Of a stretch of 64,000 bases of DNA, positions 57,201-64,000 are shown piece after piece (positions within the stretch are counted from its first letter, which is position 1; every line of letters begins with the position of its first letter). The DNA lies in contig NW_003546242.1 in NCBI RefSeq assembly GCF_000090795.2, positions 1,677,566 through 1,741,565 on the forward strand, written 5' to 3'. Below the pieces are notes generated by a model. That model was not told the origin of the DNA, did no database searches, and worked only from the letters and a program-made list of their open reading frames with translations. This DNA is from Amphimedon queenslandica (lineage: Eukaryota > Porifera > Demospongiae > Haplosclerida > Niphatidae). The translations under genes were made by a program, and so were the position numbers.

Positions 57201-57390
57201 TATAGATATTAATAAAGTCTAGGGGATCAGGTCCACCCAACCTACACACAAGTACAATCAACAACAAAGATCTGTGTGCTCACCAAAATTTGACAACCGA
57301 TGCTATCTGAAGTGGATTTGGTTGGTCGGGGTAGACTTCCTTACATGCATCATAAAGTCCTTCTAACCCAATGGGTCTCCTCGCTGACAT
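54279..57390 (-). CDS. SUFU: Suppressor of fused
   Basis: SUFU binds Gli transcription factors and restrains Hedgehog signalling in the cytoplasm and nucleus. About 9 exons lie on the minus strand. The ATG at 57390 reads MSARRPIGLEGLYDACKEVY, followed by PDQPNPLQIASVVKFW-LGGPDPLDFINIYI, the N-terminal domain signatures HWHYVTCGLSDLYGDSRVHE, SGFGFELTFRLDCD, WPAELLQALSRYVFQSDNVL and GDHISWHTSLDNSDSRIQHM, then GEWLITNMRRGESLFEMD. After a short linker comes the C-terminal domain with GRVKHGRHFTFKSVTGDVAI and GIEGAFADEEHPLASQGTWL, finishing LPCTFKWASKKLSISVHGND and a TAA at 54279-54281. The disordered loop between the two domains is shorter than in vertebrates. The N-terminus lacks the vertebrate Pro/Ala head. 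It appears complete and functional, unlike the fragment at 53647-53720. Confidence 0.95.
56500..56535. repeat. (ACATGT)n microsatellite tract
   Basis: Hexamer run with CACGTACATG and ATGCACATGCAC variants at the edges, in the large SUFU intron. Confidence 0.85.
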
Positions 57391-58227
57391 AGCCAACAGT
57401 CAAAAAGAACCTGGCAAGTGTTTATTTCTTGAAGATACACTAAAATTTAACCTCTCCGCCCCAAAAAATTTTGTCACGCCCTTTTGTAAAATTGACTTTT
57501 TTGCATTTCTGCATGCACCAAAAATGAGGTTGCTTTAACGTTTTAAAAACTTTGAGTGTTCTTGGCAAATGGTAATGCCTGTTTGTTTACTTGTCTAATA
57601 GATCTAGTGAATTATTGATACAAAGGTAACAATATCTAAATGTCATAAAGACAGTGGGTAATTATGACCCTCAGTCAGTAAACTAGTTCTCCTAAATGGC
57701 TCATTAATGCGAACAGAAGCCACAAAGGTACTGGGCTATATATATTCAAAAATCATTTCCCACTTCATTTCTTTCTTCTTCACTTCACTCTGTTCCTGCA
57801 AGAAATAAGTGCAATACTGAGCTCTGCTTTTGTGCTAAATATGTGATGTTAAACTGATGTAAGTCTATTATATATAATGCAGTTATCAATGACATTTACG
57901 ATTATTTGATTTGAGGGAACAGCATAAAATCATTGTTATTAGTGCGTGACATTTTACATGCATTGTTATTAATGAATAGACTCACTATAGTTCCAATACA
58001 AGTATATGCTAATGATTAGCCACCCTCCTTAAATTGATGTAATTAAAAATTAGCATGGTACCCTGTTTTGGACTGATTGCAAGAAATATATTTTGCAACT
58101 TTAAGTTTAATATTCAGTATCTAATAATATGTCTGTCATTTGTTAAAATCATTGTTGTCAATCAGTGTATCACATTTTAGCTATGTCTATACATTCATTC
58201 CTTTATACTGTATGTAATTATTTGTGA
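57391..58227. other. Intergenic spacer upstream of SUFU
   Basis: AT-rich, with no reading frame of note. It should include the SUFU promoter near 57400-57600. I see no repeat copies in it. Confidence 0.5.
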
Positions 58228-58457
58228 CCATAATTGACAAAAGGTACCTTATGGCGGGTAGTGAAATTAGTCCTTCTAGTCTAAGAAATCCAACTTCCTG
58301 AGCCCCATTTATCATAAAATTACTCCACAGGGTACAAAAAGTTACCATGAAACTTTTAGAAACAATGATTGCCTAACAAAGCACTCACAGGTTGATATTT
58401 TGAATTATAGCGATCAATTTAAAAATCCGCCATAAGGGCCCTTTTGTCAATTATGGC
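58228..58457. mobile_element. Palindromic MITE (ATAATTGACAAAAGG ends), copy B
   Basis: The ends CCATAATTGACAAAAGG and its inverse CCTTTTGTCAATTATGG bound ~230 bp that align in reverse orientation with copy A at 14268-14498. There is no convincing target duplication. Confidence 0.8.
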
Positions 58458-58479
58458 CACATTTCATTAAATTTCTTAT

Positions 58480-58820
58480 GATACCTTTCACAATAGTTTT
58501 TTGTGAAAAATAGCCAAAGAGAATTGTTGCATTTTATGATGCATATACATGTACTTATGTTGTGTATTTACATTGTAGTTTGAGCCAATTTAGATCAAAA
58601 TTTGATTTTTAAAGTTGCTCAAAATTGGACCAAAGAACATGTGCTATAGTAGGACATTTCATCAAAAATGGCTAAGAAGAAATTTACATTTTTATAATTT
58701 TTTAAATGCATTATACATGTTCTTATGTTGTGTGTAAGGTTTGAGCTAACTTCAATCAAAACTGGTTTTTTATGAATTTTTACAGTTGCTCTAAAATCCA
58801 GAAAAAAACAATGGGTTGTA
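58480..58820 (+). repeat. Dispersed tandem-repeat family, intergenic copy
   Basis: Two units contain AAGTTGCTCAAAATTGGACC, TTTCATCAAAAATGGCTAAG, CTTATGTTGTGT, TTTGAGC and a segment ending TCAAAA, as in the intronic copies. It directly follows MITE copy B. Confidence 0.65.
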
Positions 58821-59099
58821 TTACAAGGTATTTAGCAAAAAGAGAATTTTAGTGTGAAAAAGTAATTTTTAGCGGCAGCAATTTGTATCAGTAAAAATAA
58901 TTACTATAATAATTTTTGTTTACTGTTAGCAGCAGAATTCTCATAAGTGATTGATTTCGCTGCAGTCTATATCATATACTAGTTTTGTGTAGTATTGAAG
59001 CCACTCATGTGCACTTGTTATATAATATGACAGCCAGTGCCAGCTACACAAATATTATTTGTTCTCTCTTTCTCTTTCTTTCTCTGTGATGATTCAAAG

Positions 59100-62000
59100 A
59101 TGTATTCGTTCTCAAAAGTAATGGGAGCAGTAGCTCTATTCCTGTGTCTTTTATCTGTTGCAGACTCACGTGAGTTGATCTATCATTGAATTCTGTGCAG
59201 ATATTTAATCACTCCTTGTTGCTACTTTCAACCTTAGCCTGATTGTTTTGTGATAATAACATGTCATGTAAGTAGTCAATGTACTTTGTGTTAAAACAAC
59301 AGAATTAATTTCTAAAAAATGTAAATTTATGTGCACTATTCATTGCCATAATTAGGAACATTTCTGTCATTACCGAACAATCTATTCATTTTTATGATCT
59401 GACAGTCTTATTTACCATCTCTCATGAATCATTGAAAAATATTTTTGTATGATATCATGCAGTATGGCTTACCTATAATAGATTTTGGTGCATGCTTTAT
59501 TGCTTATACAAGGCAGTGTACATGACATTGTAAACTGAAAGTAGTTAGTAATTACAGTGTACAACTTATTAAAATTTACATGCATGGCTTTGTTCCATTT
59601 TTGTCCATGTTTACTTTATCTGGAGTGGGCTAACTGATAACAGTTGATTTCAACTGATAGCATGACAATGTCATAGTATATGCTTAGGCATTGTGTCGTT
59701 TACATAAAACATACACTTCATGATTATAATAGTATTATGAACTAATTTATGACTACAGAATTACAGTTTTTTGATTGGGGTACTGGTGAATTGGTTACTG
59801 GTGGTATATACAAAATAAATCAAGGATACAATCTGTCATTAGTATGCTTTTACAATGGTAAACCTGGTGGCCCTACAATAACATGGTTTAGAAACCAAAT
59901 TCAAGGTACAATAATAAATTTTAGCATTATTTAAATCTTTTTATCAGTTCTAGATAATATGAATTTTATAGCATCAAGTATTACAAATACCAGCAAACTC
60001 AGTGAAGGTGTATCTATAGAAGACTTTAGACAACTCTTCCAATCAAGTAACTCAATCTCCTCTTTGATGTCAAGTTATGTGAATGGGTCTGATATCATAC
60101 TTCCCGATTCTTCTATTGGTGGGCACTATACCTGTGAAGATGGAGACAACTTGCTAAACCTTACTATTGTTGTGTCAAGTATGTGCTCTTTGTGCATGTG
60201 CACAAGATTTTGATATAGTGCAGCTTCTTGCCAGTGGATAATCAAATTACTTTAAAATTGGCCCAAAGATTATATTTTGACAAAAGTCACAAGGAGAGAA
60301 TTTACCATTTTAATAAGTTTTTTCTGGTGCACATCCATGTTTTAAGTTGTATATCAAGTGGGCCGGCTGCCATTGGTCTTCGACCGAATTTCATCCAAAA
60401 TGGCTAAGAAAGAATTGTCAATTTTTTATAACTTTTATAACACATGTACATGTTCTTGTGTTGTATACAAAATTGAACTAATTCTGAGCAATATTGAATT
60501 TTTAAAGTTGTTTCAAGTGCCATGTACTGTTTGCAGTGCTTTTCAGCTCATGAAGCATGTTGTTTACCTCACATAGCATGCTTTGTGAGAAACCCTGTGC
60601 ATATGTATATAATATAAATGTATGATTTTAATTAAAGTGGAGCTTTATAAGATGGATAGCTAGATCTAATATCTCCCTTAAAACTGATTTAACATAGTCA
60701 AGCTGTTCACACAATATGATTCTTCTTGTAATTTGACATTTTAGGTCCTAGTGGATCTTTTTCTGAGTTTTATGTCAGGATGACTGGTTTAATTTTTAGT
60801 GCAAGCTCTGTGAATAATAAGGATTATGATTTAGCAGTCTTTGAGTCAAGAGTAAGAACATTCATTTGTTATGCACACATTTTCAGAGGTACAGTGTCAA
60901 AAGAAAAAAGTTCATTAATTCATTCAATAAAATTTATTTATAGCACATGCACATATACAATTACTAATGAAAAGAAAACTGTACATTGAAAGACTGTCAT
61001 GTATTCCTTCATTTTCTCCTCCCTATAGCTATTTACTAATGCTGTTATTGCTGGTTTAAATGCATCAGATGATCCAATCAGGACTATATCTTGTTCCTTT
61101 GTTCCACTGTAAGAACCTATAGCTCTCATTCACATCATATTAACTATATACTGCAGTACTGCACAGCATTTTGGTAATCAGTCATTGGATCGCATTGAGT
61201 GTAATGTAAGAGAGTATCCACCAAATAAGCAGTTGATGTTGAATGTGGCACAAAATATTTATGAAACCATTAACCTGTTAGTTTCTGAGGATTTTCAAGA
61301 GCTTCAAATTTCAGGTACATGATAAGTAGTTCAACAAACTAAAACTATTGTAATTGATTTAAAATTTATTGTATATTTTTAGAATTCGGGTTTTGTAATG
61401 AGAGCTATACTACATCATCAGTGTATGGTAATAATACCTGGCCTGAGATAGCCTTGACTAGTAGAAGGACTAGTTCTTCTGTTTCACGTTCTTGTAATTT
61501 TGGTTGTGGTTTTGTTACTCGAATTTGTCGTGTTACTGGTTGGGATACTCCTGACTATAGTCGATGTGGAGTATGTAAGTTTAATTATTGAGTAGCTTCA
61601 TTTGGTATAGTAGAATTCACATTTAGCCCCAATACCATATACAGTACAAGACAATTTATTGGCAGGAAATTAATATTGGTCACTGGCGGTTCTATGAAAA
61701 AATTGCCAATAAGAATCTGCCATTTTGTTTTAATCTGAGCATGTGCAATATATGGGACACAGCACAAAATTGCCAATATAAAATCCGCCAATTTTATTCC
61801 ACAGGAAAATTCACCAAATATTACTCCCACCAATAAATCATCTTGTATGGTAGCAAGTATATTTCTTCTACATTTTAAGCATGATTAGAAATTTTTGTTC
61901 ATTTTATTTTTGTTCTGACCAGCCATTTTGCACATGTGGCATTGAGGAAATGCCTTTTTGTTTGGAAAGTATTCATTTCACAAGAAATGAGAATGAAAAG

Positions 62001-63968
62001 AACAAAATTAAATTCTGAAAAAATATACCCCTTATACAGTATGTATTTTTCTTATTAGATCATATAAGAAATTGAAACTGATATAATGTTTTATAGGCTA
62101 CTTTTATACCATAGCATGCACCTTATTTTACTAAAACCCAATCGAGATTATACTACGTGTATTCTCTATGCAAGTTTGTTTTTATGTACAATGAGAAAAA
62201 TTATCCTTGCATCAGAGAAGCAATAAAATATCAATTATTGCTACTTGCATAACTTTATCTTTTTTATATAATAGCTGCAGAAACCGTTTCAATTTTTGAC
62301 ATTAACGGTGCATTTGTCAGAGATTTTTATACAATAAATCAAGGATATTTTTTTTTATTGTTCTGTGGAATATTTTGCAAAACAGGAGAAGAGTTCAAGT
62401 GGTTTGATTCAAATGGAAATGAAGGTAAAGAAATTCTATTGATACGGAAAAATGAATTCATAATTTTTCATTTTACAGTTCAAAAATTAACTGAGTTCAT
62501 TAACTCAAGTTTCACATTAGTAAATGATGGAATAAGACTCCTTAATGAAGAACTCTCCATTTCTGATTTTAAGGGACTCTATTCACAGCAATTCATTGGT
62601 AGAACATATTTAATAAGTTACATTGACTTGAGACGAGAGAGTGAGCTTATACTACCTGGTATAAGTATTTCTGGATCATACACATGCAGATCTTCATCTG
62701 GGAATTACTCTCAAACAGTTTCAGTCAGTACTAAAAGTATGTAGTTAAATTCTCCTACTTTTATGTTAATTGTTATTATTTTAGATCCCAGTGGCCCATT
62801 TACTCAATTTTTTTTCAGATTCACTGCTTTCTTTATTAATATAAGTTTAACAGATGTTGAGGATAAAGATTATAAACTAGAAGTCTTAGAAGCGAACGTA
62901 TGCATGTACACTATTTGTAGCTTACAGAAAAATTATTTATTTTACTTCTTTTTTTCAATACAGATATTTAATGAAGCTGTTGTTGATAGTTTCAATGCAA
63001 CAATAAATCCAATTAGGAAAATATATTGTCACTTTGTTCCACTGTAAGTTGATTCATAATAAGTTTTATATAGTAATTGATATAGAATGGAGGAGGATGT
63101 TACTGGTGATCGTGTAGAATGTGATGTGAGGGAGTATCCACCAAACAGTTCATTTGTGGCCATTGTTTGGCAAAACATAAGTACCTTTATATCAGATACT
63201 GATAATAATGCATTTCAATCTATTGTAATGTCAGGTAATATTGACCCTAAATTATTGACCTTATACAATTGTGGCTTTCTAGTCACTGGGTTTTGCAGTC
63301 AAAGCCAAACTGAGTCACTAGATTTTGGTGTTCACACATGGTCAGAGTCAGTTGGTAATACTATACTTGCATTGCCTTGTGGTAACCATCCTATGATAAA
63401 TGTCACTCGAATGTGTCAGACTAATGGAGTTGGTTGGGAAAATCCTGATTATAGTCAATGTGAAACTAGTGAGAAGATAACATATTGATTTGGTAGATTA
63501 TTTTTTGTATATCACAGATACTTGTGAAAATGACACTATTGTAACAAATCGTGGTACATTTCAATGGCCAGTAACACCAGTTGAATCATTAGCTTTTCTT
63601 ACTTGTCCTCATGGTCCTATTGGAGCTAGAGCTATTAGACAGTGTAGAAGGAATGGTGCCTGGGACACTCATGATATATCAAACTGTGCTGATCCTAGGA
63701 TTACTGCTGAATTTGCTAGCATAGCTGATGTAAGTGTGTACCTATTGAATTATTTTAAGTGCATTGTCATTTTTAAATAGACTAATGTAACTCTTGAGAA
63801 TGTTGTACAAATTGTTCAGAATCTTTCGAATATTGTGATGTTAGCAAGTCAGCCTGGTGATCAAAATGAAAATAACCTACGCAATGTATCATCACTCCTT
63901 ATTCAAACTGCTAATTTATTCTCTAGTCCTAATGTAATCATAATGCTATCTACTGAAGATGTTTCTAT
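59100..63968 (+). CDS. Adhesion-GPCR-like receptor, N-terminal part (runs off right edge)
   Basis: Exon 1 (59100-59169) encodes a signal peptide (MYSFSKVMGAVALFLCLLSV). Then come two similar blocks. Block 1: Ig-like (VCFYNGKPGGPTITWF ... GGHYTCEDG, 59757-60180); SEA-like (FYVRMTGLIFSASSVNNKDY, 60754-60850, 61028-61110); a linker with ECNVREYPPN; and an HRM-type Cys module ending CRVTGWDTPDYSRC (61382-61575). Block 2 repeats this at 62275-63480: FCGIFCKTGEEFKWF, GSYTCRSS, FFFRFTAFFINIS, ECDVREYPPN, CQTNGVGWENPDYSQC. A further HRM (CENDTIVTN, GTFQWPVTP, CRRNGAW) follows at 63520-63730, then TNVTLENVVQIVQNLSNIVM, typical of the start of a GAIN domain. The last exon donor is at 63968 and the gene continues beyond. 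Signal peptide-Ig-SEA-HRM-GAIN resembles ADGRF5/GPR116. The 7TM part is not in view, so the GPCR identity is inference. Confidence 0.75.
60235..60600 (+). repeat. Dispersed tandem-repeat family, copy in receptor intron
   Basis: It contains ATTGGCCCAAAG, ACAAAAGTCACAAGGAGAGA, TTTCATCCAAAATGGCTAAG and the end GCATGCTTTGTGAGAAACCC (60577-60596). Same orientation as the gene. Confidence 0.65.
61631..61853 (+). mobile_element. MITE of the GCCAATATAAAATCCGCCA family, intron copy
   Basis: The ends ATACCATATACAGTACAAG and (inverted) CTACCATACAAGATGATTTA are imperfect inverted repeats. The interior TTGCCAATATAAAATCCGCC and AATTCACCAAATATTACTCC match the copies in HAUS1 introns. It lies in the intron between the first HRM and second Ig exon of the receptor. 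Confidence 0.7.
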
Positions 63969-64000
63969 GGTATGAATCTAAACTATTAGTAGTAACTGAT

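Noticed and set aside
1-64000. Bacterial contamination or horizontally acquired operon
   Set aside because: Intron-bearing animal genes cover the window from end to end and the two large single-exon genes have animal homologues or coil composition like their neighbours.

Overview
This window is nuclear DNA from an animal with a compact, AT-rich genome. The genes have animal-type multidomain architectures: a RasGAP with SH2-SH3-SH2-PH-C2, an SHB-type SH2 adaptor, Suppressor of fused, a DENND4 protein and an adhesion-GPCR-like receptor. Introns are often only about 45-60 nt, intergenic distances are a few hundred bases, and (ACATGT)n tracts are scattered everywhere. I infer a demosponge, possibly Amphimedon-like. 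The species is a guess from genome style. The genes themselves are recognised from sequence.

Layout. 1-3.7 kb is mobile DNA: a foldback/inverted duplication (1-675, with a 10-N gap) and a decayed hAT transposon (896-3680) with a perfect 8-bp target-site duplication and a MITE nested inside it. 3.9-9.3 kb (minus) holds the 5' part of CMTR2, whose remaining exons must lie off the left edge, and a complete peroxisomal HSD17B4 ending in SKL. 9.4-20.8 kb (plus) holds a 1414-residue single-exon coiled-coil protein with a Rab11-FIP-like C-terminus, then a CCDC87 orthologue. 21.0-24.1 kb (minus) is HAUS1, whose introns and flanks carry several MITEs. 24.3-26.3 kb (plus) is single-exon EIF2B5. 26.5-28.9 kb (minus) is a LYSMD3/4-type membrane protein. 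29.1-32.9 kb (plus) is an unusual protein joining a PH domain to an actin-related domain, possibly with a PX-like region. 33.1-41.4 kb (plus) holds two adjacent SH2 signalling genes, an SHB-family adaptor and RASA1. 41.7-49.0 kb (minus) is DENND4. 49.3-52.9 kb (plus) is an unrecognised coiled-coil protein. 52.9-54.2 kb is a decayed tandem duplicate containing a SUFU pseudo-exon. 54.3-57.4 kb (minus) is SUFU. 59.1 kb to the right edge (plus) is the start of an adhesion-GPCR-like receptor with two Ig-SEA-like-HRM blocks.

The genes do not form one pathway. Most are housekeeping or conserved eukaryotic genes: cap methylation, peroxisomal beta-oxidation, translation initiation, augmin, Rab regulation. 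RASA1 and the SHB-like adaptor may both act downstream of tyrosine kinases. Four pairs are arranged head to head over about 160-265 bp and may share promoters: HSD17B4/FIP-like, HAUS1/EIF2B5, LYSMD/PH-ARP and DENND4/coiled-coil.

The observations most worth following up are the PH-actin-related fusion, the tandem duplication that left a SUFU pseudogene, the FIP-like protein with three ~310-residue repeats, the duplicated receptor ectodomain, and a dispersed intronic tandem-repeat family with conserved ends. All exon models come from reading splice sites and homology by eye. Gene identities are firmer than individual small exons.
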